A program made the position numbers and the translations under genes. 64,000 nt of DNA, taken from contig NZ_ABVL01000005.1 of assembly GCF_000173075.1 (NCBI RefSeq), positions 124,001 to 188,000 of the forward strand, given 5' to 3'. The notes under the pieces were generated by a model. It saw only the letters and a program-made list of their open reading frames with translations. It did not search any database and was not told where the DNA came from. This DNA comes from Chthoniobacter flavus Ellin428. Its GTDB lineage: Bacteria; Verrucomicrobiota; Verrucomicrobiia; Chthoniobacterales; Chthoniobacteraceae. Positions 53,660 to 62,070 of this stretch are shown piece by piece; positions within the stretch are counted from its first letter, which is position 1, and every line of letters starts with the position of its first letter.

Positions 53660-54597
53660 CGGTTGCTCCAGCTTGAAAGGGCCCGGCTCTCCACCTCCTC
53701 CACGATGGCCGCCATGCGGTCGCGCATCCGGGCATCGACTTCGGCGAAAATCTCCGGCCAACGCGCCTGGTAATCGGCGCCCCAGTCGATGGCCCGCAGG
53801 GCAGCCACTTCCTCGGGTGTGCGGGTGTCGTCGCCCTTGCTATGCGCGGCCAGTCGCCGCGTCTCAAATTCCACGACGAGCGGTGCCCCACTCTGGCGCA
53901 CCCGATCCAATTCCGGTGCGAGCCTGGCCTGCAGCGCCTCGGCCTCGTGGCCCGTGCAGCGAAGATATTCGACTCCGAAGGCGCGGGCGCGACCCTCGAT
54001 GTTGCCGGCCATATTGGCTGACCGCACCGTGGTTTGCGCGATGCCATTATTCTCGACGATCACGACCACCGGTGCGTTCCAAAGTGCGGCCATGTTGAGC
54101 GCTTCGTAGACGGCGCCCTGGCCCCAAGTGCCATCCCCGATAAAGGGCACCGCCAGCCCACCGCGCTTCTTGCGGCGCAACTGGAGAGCCGCGCCGACGG
54201 CGACGGGCAGACTTTCGCCCTGCACCCCGGTGGAAATGTAGCGGTCCCGCCGCAAATGCTGGCTGCCACCGACACCGTCGCAGGTGCCTCCTTCGCGACC
54301 CATGATCTCGGCCAGCAGTCCTTCCGGATCCCGAAAGCGTGCGAGATAGTGGCCGTGGCCGCGATGATTGCTGAAAACGAAATCGTCGTCGCGCAGGAGC
54401 GGCATGACCGCCACGGGAATGTATTCCTGGCCGAGGCAGGTGTGCGTCGTGCCGTGAATTTTCCCGCTTTGGAAAAGGCGCAGCAACGTCTCCTCGAAAT
54501 GCCGGATCAGCAGCAGCAATTCCAGCGTCTCGCGCGAAGGACACGCGCTGGCATTGGCGCTCGAAACCGGGTGGGATAGATTAGCGGGTGGAATCAC
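53656..54597 (-). CDS. 2-oxoacid dehydrogenase E1 alpha subunit
   Basis: The 313-residue subunit starts with GTG at 54597. The thiamine diphosphate motif runs from GDGTWGQGAVYEALNMAALW to VENNGIAQ (GDG 154-156, NN 183-184). RHFEETLLRLFQSGKIHGTTHTCLGQEYIPV and SNHRGHGHYLARF are also typical of the acetoin/pyruvate dehydrogenase E1alpha group. It is the first gene of the E1alpha-E1beta-E2-ACP-deacetylase-GNAT series and lies 37 bases after a glycosyltransferase gene. Confidence 0.93.
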   Translation of the reverse strand: MIPPANLSHPVSSANASACPSRETLELLLLIRHFEETLLRLFQSGKIHGTTHTCLGQEYIPVAVMPLLRDDDFVFSNHRGHGHYLARFRDPEGLLAEIMGREGGTCDGVGGSQHLRRDRYISTGVQGESLPVAVGAALQLRRKKRGGLAVPFIGDGTWGQGAVYEALNMAALWNAPVVVIVENNGIAQTTVRSANMAGNIEGRARAFGVEYLRCTGHEAEALQARLAPELDRVRQSGAPLVVEFETRRLAAHSKGDDTRTPEEVAALRAIDWGADYQARWPEIFAEVDARMRDRMAAIVEEVESRALSSWSNR

Positions 54598-54634
54598 GAA
54601 GTCGGCGGACGCGGGAGCCTATCTCCCCGATGGG

Positions 54635-55834
54635 TTATGTCAACGGAGGCCGTTCGCGTCTTGAACCGGGGTTTGAGCCGAACACCCGTTCGATGACGGT
54701 GCGGGCATTTTGGGTCCAGGTATGCCGTTCGGCGACATCGGTGCGAGCCTGTTCGCCGAGCCGGGCGCGCAAGGTGGCATCGGAAACCAGCGAGGCCAGT
54801 TGCGAACGCAGGCTGTCGCCGTTTTCGAGTTCGAACAATAGGCCGTTTTCGCCGTCGCGGAGGATGAGGGCAATAGGTTCGGTGCGCGGGGCGAGGATCG
54901 CCCGGCCGACGGCCATGTATTCGAAGAGTTTGATCGGCGAGCGATAGGCGTTGCTATGCGGGACGATGCAGATGTCCATGGCCGCAAGGTAGGACGGCAT
55001 CTCCGCGTGCGGAACGGGCCCAGTGAAAAGGAGTTGATCGCGGATGCCGAGGGCGGTCGCCTGGGCCTCGAGATCGGTGCGCAACGGGCCGTCGCCCACC
55101 AGCAAGAGGCGCAACTGCGGATGGGTCGCCGCCAGAGCGGCAAATTGCGTGACCAGAGAATCGAGCTGATGCCACGGGACGAACCAGCCGGCGAAGCCGA
55201 CGACGACGGCGTTCTCGCACTGGTAGCGCTGGCGAATCGCGGTGCCGTCGGCGCGGGTTTCGAGAGACTGCTCGTCGACGCCATTGGGGACGACGACGAT
55301 TTTCTCCTTGCGGATGCCCATCGCCTCGATACGGCGCTGCAGGTGCGGGGAGACGACGGCGATGAGTTGGGCACGCTGGAAAGTGAAGCGGTCGGCGAGG
55401 CGGGCCAACGGTAACAGCCAGGGATCGGCGCGAACGCGCTCGTCGCCGGCGAGTTCATTGACCTCGACGATCAGTGGGATGCCTCGGCGCTGGGCGAGCA
55501 ACGACGTGATGCACAGGAAAAAGGCGTGACGCTCATAAATGAGATCGAACTTCTCCTGCTGGAGCAATGCCCTCAGCCGCGAGCCGGCGAAGATGTTGTA
55601 GCCGAGTTCGAGCAATTCGAAGAAGACGCCCGGGGCATGCGCGGCGAGGCGGGCGAGCAGACCTCGCCGGCCGTGGCGGAATGGATTCTCCCCCGCGCTC
55701 TGCGTGGGATCGATGCCTGAAGGGCTGGAAAAAACGACGCGATGACCCAGTCGGCGAAAGGCGTTGGCAATGCCGGCGATGTGCACACCCTCGGCGCCGG
55801 TCCCTTGCGTGCGAAAGTGGAAGAGAATGTTCAT
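54635..55834 (-). CDS. Glycosyltransferase, family 4 type
   Basis: The 399-residue GT-B enzyme starts MNILFHFRTQGTGAEGVHIAGIANAFRRLGH. The C-terminal donor domain has VVVVPNGVDEQSL-like, LLLVGDGPLRTDLE and GPVPHAEMPSYLAAMDICIVPH, then SPIKLFEYMAVGRAILAP with the conserved Glu. It should add a nucleotide-activated sugar to the lipid-linked repeat. The ATG overlaps the stop of the preceding glycosyltransferase gene (ATGA). Confidence 0.92.
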   Translation of the reverse strand: MNILFHFRTQGTGAEGVHIAGIANAFRRLGHRVVFSSPSGIDPTQSAGENPFRHGRRGLLARLAAHAPGVFFELLELGYNIFAGSRLRALLQQEKFDLIYERHAFFLCITSLLAQRRGIPLIVEVNELAGDERVRADPWLLPLARLADRFTFQRAQLIAVVSPHLQRRIEAMGIRKEKIVVVPNGVDEQSLETRADGTAIRQRYQCENAVVVGFAGWFVPWHQLDSLVTQFAALAATHPQLRLLLVGDGPLRTDLEAQATALGIRDQLLFTGPVPHAEMPSYLAAMDICIVPHSNAYRSPIKLFEYMAVGRAILAPRTEPIALILRDGENGLLFELENGDSLRSQLASLVSDATLRARLGEQARTDVAERHTWTQNARTVIERVFGSNPGSRRERPPLT

Positions 55835-56979
55835 CGGCGGGCCTGGCAAAGGAGTTCGTGATACTCGTTCGCCGCGCGTTGCCACGAAAATTGCAGCGCG
55901 TGATTTCGCATCCGCTCCGTGGGCGGCGGAGAGAGCAGCGTTTCTTCGAAGGCGGTGGCGAAGGACGACGGTTCGATCGGCGAAACGAGGCGACCGAAGT
56001 CGTCGCCGGGATGCACCTCCGGGATGCCACCGGCTTTGCTCGCGACCACCGGCAGACCAGAGGCGAACGCTTCGAGGATGACGTTCGGCACGCCTTCGTT
56101 CGCGCTGGTCAGGCTGAGGAGGTCCGCGGCTTGCATGTAGCGGGCCACGCCTTGCGCATTGGTTCTCCCGGGCAGAATGACGCGATCGGCCACCGAGGAG
56201 CGCTCGGCGAATTGGCGGACGTCTTTTTCCAGATCGCCGCCCCCAACCATGACAACGACCGGCGGAGCCTTGAAGCGTTCCGATCGCATCTGCGTCAGGG
56301 CTATCGGAGGAATGAGCGGGTTCTTGATTTGGTAAAAGTTCCCGACCTGGAGGATGATCGGCGCATCGAGCGGCAGACCGAGTTCGCGCCGCGCGGCGGC
56401 TTTGTCGCTAGGACGGAAGAGGTCGAGATCCACGCCATTGTAGATCGGGTGCAGGCGCTCGCGGGCGACACCGGCTTCCGCAAGGAGCCGCGCCAATTCC
56501 CCGCTGCGCGTAACGACGCCGCTCGCACTTGGGAGCAGTCGCGTGATGATCTCCCGCCGCACGGGCACGCGCAGGTATTGGTGAACATCCGAACCCTGCG
56601 CGATGGCCACGAAGGGGAAATCCAATTTCTGCGACAACTCGGCGATAGCGCAGGAGTCGGGAAAAATCCACGAGCTGAGAACGACATCGAAAGCGAATTG
56701 CCGGCGCAGTTCCCGCAGACGCTCGCGCAGGTTTCGCGCCATGATCCGGTGATTCCAGCGGCTACCGACTTTCGGAATATACGGCGTGGGGACGTATTGT
56801 GGCGCAAACTTCTGGTCCATCTCGCGCGGTTGCCAGGCACGGGACCGCCACGCTGGCCGCACTGCCAAAACGCGGATCTCCCAGCGCTCCGTGAGGTGAT
56901 GGAGCAGGGTGACGTTATCGAGCCCGCGATAGGGCTCGGTGGCGTCAGGGAAAAGATTCGAGACGAAGAGCAGCTTCAA
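55831..56979 (-). CDS. Glycosyltransferase, family 4 type
   Basis: The 382-residue GT-B enzyme begins LKLLFVSNLFPDATEPYRG from a TTG at 56979 that overlaps the previous stop as TTGA. The frame is open far upstream, but no good ATG precedes the conserved start. Key parts are PFVAIAQGSDVHQYL, HPIYNGVDLDLFRP, VVMVGGGDLEKDV and LLSLTSANEGVPNVILEAFASGLPVVASKAGGIPE with the EAFASG donor motif. It is coupled to both neighbours by overlaps. Confidence 0.9.
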   Translation of the reverse strand: MKLLFVSNLFPDATEPYRGLDNVTLLHHLTERWEIRVLAVRPAWRSRAWQPREMDQKFAPQYVPTPYIPKVGSRWNHRIMARNLRERLRELRRQFAFDVVLSSWIFPDSCAIAELSQKLDFPFVAIAQGSDVHQYLRVPVRREIITRLLPSASGVVTRSGELARLLAEAGVARERLHPIYNGVDLDLFRPSDKAAARRELGLPLDAPIILQVGNFYQIKNPLIPPIALTQMRSERFKAPPVVVMVGGGDLEKDVRQFAERSSVADRVILPGRTNAQGVARYMQAADLLSLTSANEGVPNVILEAFASGLPVVASKAGGIPEVHPGDDFGRLVSPIEPSSFATAFEETLLSPPPTERMRNHALQFSWQRAANEYHELLCQARR

Positions 56980-58100
56980 GGGCGTGATTCCGCCATGCTG
57001 CCTTCCGTTTGGCCAGAGGTCACGCGCCGGTAACGGAAATCGCGAAATTGGCCGGGATTGCCCGAGTGACCGGCCTCGGCGGCGTGCAGGATGTTCACCA
57101 ATTCGCGCGCGGTCACGTAGTGGAAGCAGATGGTGCGGTCCTTGGCGGCGAGCTTTGCCAGGGAGCGATGAAACTCGCGCATCGGCTCGCCGAGGAGCAT
57201 GCGTGTATTCTCGGGTTTGGCACCGTGAGTGTGCAGCTTCACGAAGACCCAGTTGGGCCGGCCCTCGACGGCGACCTGGCAATCGAGCCAGAGGCGGAAG
57301 CGCTCGAGGGTGGGCGGATTGACGGCCGTGAGGTCGCTGTTTTCGATGCGCGGGAGGAAACCGAATTTCTTGCGCTGCCAGTTCAAGGCGAGCGGCCCCT
57401 GCACGATGAGCAACTCGTCCTCGTGCTGCTGCTGCGGGTCGCGATCCGCCCGCACCCGCCGGCCGCGGTCGTGGGACTTCGGCCGGTCTGTACCTCGGGC
57501 GTAATAGACGCTATTGATCGTGTGCGTTTGCGTGCGCTCCGGTGCGGAGGGCAGCGTGAAGTCGGCGTAACAGCCCGTTTGCCGGAGGATGCGGAGTTCG
57601 TTGTTCACCCCGCAGTGCCGGCCGTGGGGATGCGAATTATCGAGCGCCCAATTGCCGTGGATGAAACCGTAGCGAAGCGCGCCAGTGCCGTCGCGCGAGA
57701 GCAGGCCGTGGCTGGCGAATCGCTCCACGCCCTGCTCCAGAGTGCGGCGCAGATTTTCCGCGGTGTCGTTGTCGTGGTGGAGATGGATCTCGGTCTCGCT
57801 GCCGGTGGCCGCGCAGAGATCGGCGAGGCGACCGACGATGTCGGCGTCGTACTGCTCGATCGGGTAGAAAAACGAGTAGCGGGGAGCGATGCCGTCCGCG
57901 TCGCGAAATTCTTCGATGAGCTTGGGATAGTCGCGTTGCCAGGCCTCGACCCGCGCGACGGCTTCCGGTTTTCCCACGCCATGGAACGGCTCGTAGTGAT
58001 CGCAGATCGCGATCATGACATGGCGCGTGCCGAGCGCGTGCTGGCTGTACTTCTCGCGGCGCCGCCAGGCAGGAAGCCAGATGTCGAGCGCCTTGATCAT
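56976..58100 (-). CDS. Conserved glycan-locus protein, deacetylase-like fold
   Basis: The 374-residue protein begins MIKALDIWLPAWRRREKYSQ. It has HVMIAICDHYEPFHG near the N-terminus, RYSFFYPIEQYDADIVGRLADLC, EIHLHHDNDTAENLRRTL, and YGFIHGNWALDNSHPHGRHCGV with several His and Asp residues. These alternate like the metal sites of polysaccharide deacetylases, but the canonical TFDDGP is missing. Proteins of this layout are found in exosortase-type EPS clusters, from memory. Function is not assigned. A gap of 170 bases precedes it, with a possible promoter. Confidence 0.6.
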   Translation of the reverse strand: MIKALDIWLPAWRRREKYSQHALGTRHVMIAICDHYEPFHGVGKPEAVARVEAWQRDYPKLIEEFRDADGIAPRYSFFYPIEQYDADIVGRLADLCAATGSETEIHLHHDNDTAENLRRTLEQGVERFASHGLLSRDGTGALRYGFIHGNWALDNSHPHGRHCGVNNELRILRQTGCYADFTLPSAPERTQTHTINSVYYARGTDRPKSHDRGRRVRADRDPQQQHEDELLIVQGPLALNWQRKKFGFLPRIENSDLTAVNPPTLERFRLWLDCQVAVEGRPNWVFVKLHTHGAKPENTRMLLGEPMREFHRSLAKLAAKDRTICFHYVTARELVNILHAAEAGHSGNPGQFRDFRYRRVTSGQTEGSMAESRP

Positions 58101-58196
58101 GACTGAAAATTGGAATGGGAGTGCCCGGTGCGCATGGGTGGGGAACGTCGGCGGGAAAGTGGCGAAATTGTCCCGGGGGAGCAACGCCTTTTCAGG

Positions 58197-58226
58197 CATA
58201 TATGCAAATCGTCACCGGAGAATCAA
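58197..58226 (-). promoter_or_regulatory. Possible promoter inside the glycan locus
   Basis: On the minus strand TTGATT (58221-58226) and TATATG (58197-58202) are separated by 18 bases, each a 4/6 match to consensus. They lie about 100 bases upstream of the gene starting at 58100, in the largest gap of an otherwise tightly packed run of genes. An internal promoter here would give the downstream half of the locus its own control. Confidence 0.35.
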
Positions 58227-58270
58227 CGGTGTCCGAACGTGATAAGTGAAAATACTTGGTCTTTTGTAGT

Positions 58271-59413
58271 CTACTGCCAGCCCTGTCGGCCGCCGCCGAC
58301 AAGGTAATAGCGCAGACCGCGCAGGACCTGGAAATTGAGAAAGACGAAGCCGGCGGGAAGCTTGCAGAATTTCCATTGGCTGGCCGCTGGAGACCGGCTG
58401 AGGACCGCGAAGAAATAGAGAAGGATCTGCGCAGCGAGAAACGGAGCGTAAAGCTGCTCCCCCGCGAGCGGGATATTCGCGACAAAGGCGCCTATCAGAA
58501 AGAAGGGTGCGAGGAGGCGGAGATATTTGTGGGAGATGAGTTGCCACCACAGCCGGTGCCCCTTCGGTAGCAGCCACGCGGGATAGCGGAAGAGCATTTG
58601 GAACCCGCCGGCGAGGGTGCGCTGCTTGCGACGTTGCTCGGCTTCCGGTTCGAGGGATTGAGGGTCGAAGGCGACGGCCGCAGGATCGTGGATGACGCGG
58701 GCGCCCTGTGCCGCGGCTTGCATGGGGATGACGACGTCGTCGAGCAAGGTATCCTCGGGAATGGGCATGAACAGATCGCGGCGCAGGGCGTAGATGGCGC
58801 CCGTGCAACCGACGCATGAGTCCCACTGCGACTCCGCAGCGCGGAGCGATTTCTCGTACCGCCAATACGCATCGACTCCCGCGCCCGTGGCACTGGCTGC
58901 CGGCGCGATTTCCAGCGAACCGCTGACGGCGCCGATGGCCGGGTCGGCAAAATGGGCGACCAAACGCGCGATAGCGTCTTCCGCGAAACGCTGTCGCGCG
59001 TCGGTGAAGACGAGAATGTCTGCCGTGCGGTGCGACACGCCGAGGTTGAGCCCGGCGGCCTTGCCGGATCGGGTCGGTTGCTCGATGATTTCGATGCGCG
59101 CATCCTGCAAGGACCGCGCCTGTGCGACGGTGGCGTCCGTCGAGCCATCGGAGACGAGCAGGACCCTCAATTGATCCGCCGGATATTGCGCCGCGAGCAG
59201 GTTACGGAGGCGATCGGCGATCCGCTTTTCCTCGTTGCACGCGACGAGTACGATGCAAACGGAAGGCTGCGGCGTATCGGGGGCGGAGGGCACAACCGGC
59301 TTCGGCCGCAGCCGCGCAAGCGCGGAAATCAACAGCCCATAGCCGGCGAACGTGTAGAAAAGCAGTCCACAGGAAACCCAGAACAGGAAGACAGGGATGG
59401 TGTGAAGCAGCAT
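58271..59413 (-). CDS. Membrane glycosyltransferase, family 2
   Basis: The 380-residue protein has one N-terminal helix, a GT-A domain and three or so C-terminal helices. The GT-A domain shows PSVCIVLVACNEEKRIADRL, VLLVSDGSTDATV with the nucleotide Asp, GKAAGLNLGV, VFTDARQRF as the DxD-like region, and TLLDDVVIP as the ED motif. The layout is that of processive or cell-wall GT2 enzymes such as hyaluronan- or cellulose-synthase relatives, but the QRRKQRTLAGG block replaces QxxRW. It makes or extends a surface polysaccharide. Confidence 0.88.
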   Translation of the reverse strand: MLLHTIPVFLFWVSCGLLFYTFAGYGLLISALARLRPKPVVPSAPDTPQPSVCIVLVACNEEKRIADRLRNLLAAQYPADQLRVLLVSDGSTDATVAQARSLQDARIEIIEQPTRSGKAAGLNLGVSHRTADILVFTDARQRFAEDAIARLVAHFADPAIGAVSGSLEIAPAASATGAGVDAYWRYEKSLRAAESQWDSCVGCTGAIYALRRDLFMPIPEDTLLDDVVIPMQAAAQGARVIHDPAAVAFDPQSLEPEAEQRRKQRTLAGGFQMLFRYPAWLLPKGHRLWWQLISHKYLRLLAPFFLIGAFVANIPLAGEQLYAPFLAAQILLYFFAVLSRSPAASQWKFCKLPAGFVFLNFQVLRGLRYYLVGGGRQGWQ

Positions 59414-59434
59414 GATACCAGGCGGCCCGTGGGC

Positions 59435-60967
59435 CTACATTCGCACGATCATGTAGGCCCAGAAGCGGATGGCGGCGGCGGTCAGGGCCAGAACCGCGAC
59501 CAAATCGAACCACCCGAGGCGATTCCAATTCCATCCGACCCCCGTCACGCGCTGAGGTTGAACATCGATCACGTCGTCGTCGCTGGTTTCCGGTTCGAGA
59601 AGTTGCTGGGGGACGTGGGATTGAGCCAGCGCCCCGGCCAGCGCGGGTTGCGCCACCAGGATGGGCGGATGCCACACGGGCGGCGCTGGTTGATCCTCCG
59701 GCGTTTCCTCTTCCACATCCTTTCCCTTCCTCGGTTCCGCGAGCATCCCAATGAGATGGCGGTGCAGCGCGGCAATCGCCGCGGTGAACATGAAGAATGT
59801 CGGCCGGTACTCGAAATCCACCATCCACGACGAGACGACGAAAGAGATGACCAGCACGAAGAGCATGCGGCGGATGCGCTCTTCATCCGGCGTGGCTGTC
59901 CTGGCTGTCATCGTCGTGCGCAGGCAGCAGTAGAGCACGCCGATGAAGAGAAACAAACCCGGTTTGCCGAGTTCGGCGCCCGTGCAGACATAGGAGGAGT
60001 GCGGAGCCTTATTGTAGTGAACCGGCCGCAAGATGTAGTGCCCCTTGTCGCCATTGTCACCGGACTTGGGCGGCACCGCTACGCGGATGTAGTCAGTCAT
60101 GAACGCCTCATCCTTCCAGTTGCCCTTGCCCACGCCGCGGAACAACGATTGCATCAATCCATAGCCGTGCTTGAACGCCTCGACACGCCCCTGGATCGCC
60201 TCGTCGCTCTTCGCCTTGCTGAGCTCATTCATACGGGGCAATAGGAAGAGCGCCGACACGCCGAACATCATGGCCAGGACAGCCAGGGCGATCTGCACGC
60301 TCCTCGGCCGACCGAAGGCCAGGGTGGCAAAGATGGTGACCCCGGCGCAAAGGAAGGCGCCTTTCGACACCGTTTCGTAGATGCAGGCCAGCGGAATGAC
60401 CATGAGCGCGAAGCCGATGACGCGCGAGGTCGTCGGGCGCTTCCAGATCAAGTAGTAATAGATCATCGGAATGGCCGGCACCACGCTATGGCCGAGACCA
60501 TTCGGATTATTGAAGATCGAAAGGTTCAGGACGAGGCGTCCCTTCATCGGCCCATTCGTCCGCGAGAGACTGTCCAGCGGATCGTAACCCCATTTACTGG
60601 CTAGCGCGAGCAGCGCGACGACCACGATGAAGAACACCCACCAGCCGACGAAAATCTTCATGCGCGGGACGGAGCGCAGCACCTGCACGATGACGATGTA
60701 GAAGATGTAAAGGTTGACGCACTCCTTGAACGTCGCCCAATGAGTCGGGGAGGCGATGACCATCCAAGCCCAGAAGGCAAGCACCGCCCAGTCATGCGGC
60801 GTGCGAAACATCTCCCGTGGCCGAAAGCCGCCCTGGCGGAAGAAGAGCGTGGCGATGCCGGTAAGCATCACCGCCTGCACGAAGTGGATCGTCGAAAACG
60901 TTTCGCTCCATTCCTGCGGACGCAGGTAGTAGAGCGCCTGGAAAAGAATGACGATGACGAGATCCAT
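59435..60967 (-). CDS. O-antigen ligase/polymerase-like membrane protein (Wzy/WaaL type)
   Basis: The 510-residue protein has about ten to twelve hydrophobic segments and a long polar loop in the second half with GMQSLFRGVGKGNWKDE-like sequence and KAPHSSYVCTGAELGKPGLFLFIGV. The HSSY-type block after a large periplasmic loop is characteristic of the O-antigen ligase superfamily. It would polymerise or ligate lipid-linked repeats outside the inner membrane. Its ATG overlaps the stop of the preceding gene by one base. A Pro-rich cytoplasmic tail precedes a last helix. Confidence 0.85.
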   Translation of the reverse strand: MDLVIVILFQALYYLRPQEWSETFSTIHFVQAVMLTGIATLFFRQGGFRPREMFRTPHDWAVLAFWAWMVIASPTHWATFKECVNLYIFYIVIVQVLRSVPRMKIFVGWWVFFIVVVALLALASKWGYDPLDSLSRTNGPMKGRLVLNLSIFNNPNGLGHSVVPAIPMIYYYLIWKRPTTSRVIGFALMVIPLACIYETVSKGAFLCAGVTIFATLAFGRPRSVQIALAVLAMMFGVSALFLLPRMNELSKAKSDEAIQGRVEAFKHGYGLMQSLFRGVGKGNWKDEAFMTDYIRVAVPPKSGDNGDKGHYILRPVHYNKAPHSSYVCTGAELGKPGLFLFIGVLYCCLRTTMTARTATPDEERIRRMLFVLVISFVVSSWMVDFEYRPTFFMFTAAIAALHRHLIGMLAEPRKGKDVEEETPEDQPAPPVWHPPILVAQPALAGALAQSHVPQQLLEPETSDDDVIDVQPQRVTGVGWNWNRLGWFDLVAVLALTAAAIRFWAYMIVRM

Positions 60968-62070
60968 CAGCGCAGCGCGGCAGCGCGGTAGAGATGTTCG
61001 TAAGCGGTAATCATCGACTCGAGGGAGAACTTGGAAGTCACCTTCTTCCGCGCATTTCGGCCGAAGTCAACGAGACGCACGGGTTCCGAGAGAATTTCGG
61101 TGAGTTCCCGGGCCAGGTCGTCGGTGGTTTCCAAGGGGGCGATCCAGCCGTCTTCGCCGTGGGTAATGATCTGTTCATGCCCGCAGCCGGAGCGGGCGAG
61201 GGCCGGCACGCCGCAGGCCATGGCCTCCAGCGCTGCATTGGAAAGGCCTTCGTTGATCGAGGGGATGGCGAGCAAATCGAGCGCCTGGTAGCAGGCGACG
61301 GGGTCCGACTGGTAGCCGAGCAGGTGAATGAGCGGGCGAAAGGTGCTCTGCCGGACCCGCTCGGTCACGGCTGCTTCCTGGCTGCCACCACCTCCGGCAA
61401 TGAGCAAGCGGGCATGGGGGAAGTTCGGAACGATTTGCTCGAACGCGTCGATCAACTGGATGTGTTGCTTGAACGGGCCGAAGCGCCCCACGATCCCGAT
61501 GCACAGGGAATCCGCCGGGACGGAAAAGGACTGGCGGGCGGCCAGACGGTCGCTCGGAGTGAAACGGGTGGTATCGACGCCATTGGCGATGGCCACGATC
61601 TTTTGTGCGGGAAAGCCGCACTGGATCAACTCCTCACGCATCGCGGTGGATACGGTGTGGATCGTGTGACAGCCGCGATATAACCAGCGACGCTGACGGA
61701 GGCGCCGGGGCAGGAATTCTTCCTTTGTGAGCTGGCTGTGTTCGCCCTGAACCAAGGGGCAGCGCCGCCCGCCGAGCGTGGCGAGACCGCTGTAAATGAG
61801 CGGACCGAGATTGTGGCTGTGGATGACGTCCGGCTTGATCCTGGAGATGAGCCGGGCCAGTCGCCAGGCCGCGCGCGGAGAAAAGCCGCCGGACTTGCCG
61901 AGGAGGAAAACCTGGCTCGAAGCGGGGAGACGGGCGGAAAAGGCGCCGCGTCGTTCGAGGCAGGCGACGTGCGATATGAAGCCGCGCGCTTCGAGGCCGC
62001 GGGTGAGATTCACGACTCCGTTTTCCATGCCGCCGGGGTCCAGCGAATTGACGACGTGGAGGATTTTCAT
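60967..62070 (-). CDS. Glycosyltransferase, family 4 type
   Basis: The 367-residue GT-B enzyme begins MKILHVVNSLDPGGMENGVVNL, a classic GT4 start. DVIHSHNLGPLIYSGLA, IVAIANGVDTTRFTP, GIVGRFGPFKQHIQLIDAF, RLLIAGGGGSQ and LDLLAIPSINEGLSNAALEAMACGVPALA complete both Rossmann domains. The ATG at 62070 overlaps the stop of the upstream GT2 gene (ATGA). The frame is open much further upstream, but that part is antisense-like sequence over the GT2 gene. Confidence 0.93.
   Translation of the reverse strand: MKILHVVNSLDPGGMENGVVNLTRGLEARGFISHVACLERRGAFSARLPASSQVFLLGKSGGFSPRAAWRLARLISRIKPDVIHSHNLGPLIYSGLATLGGRRCPLVQGEHSQLTKEEFLPRRLRQRRWLYRGCHTIHTVSTAMREELIQCGFPAQKIVAIANGVDTTRFTPSDRLAARQSFSVPADSLCIGIVGRFGPFKQHIQLIDAFEQIVPNFPHARLLIAGGGGSQEAAVTERVRQSTFRPLIHLLGYQSDPVACYQALDLLAIPSINEGLSNAALEAMACGVPALARSGCGHEQIITHGEDGWIAPLETTDDLARELTEILSEPVRLVDFGRNARKKVTSKFSLESMITAYEHLYRAAALR

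Noticed and set aside
52610..53773. A 387-codon plus-strand frame opposite the E1beta gene
   Set aside because: It has no recognisable motif and overlaps a complete, motif-rich E1beta on the minus strand.
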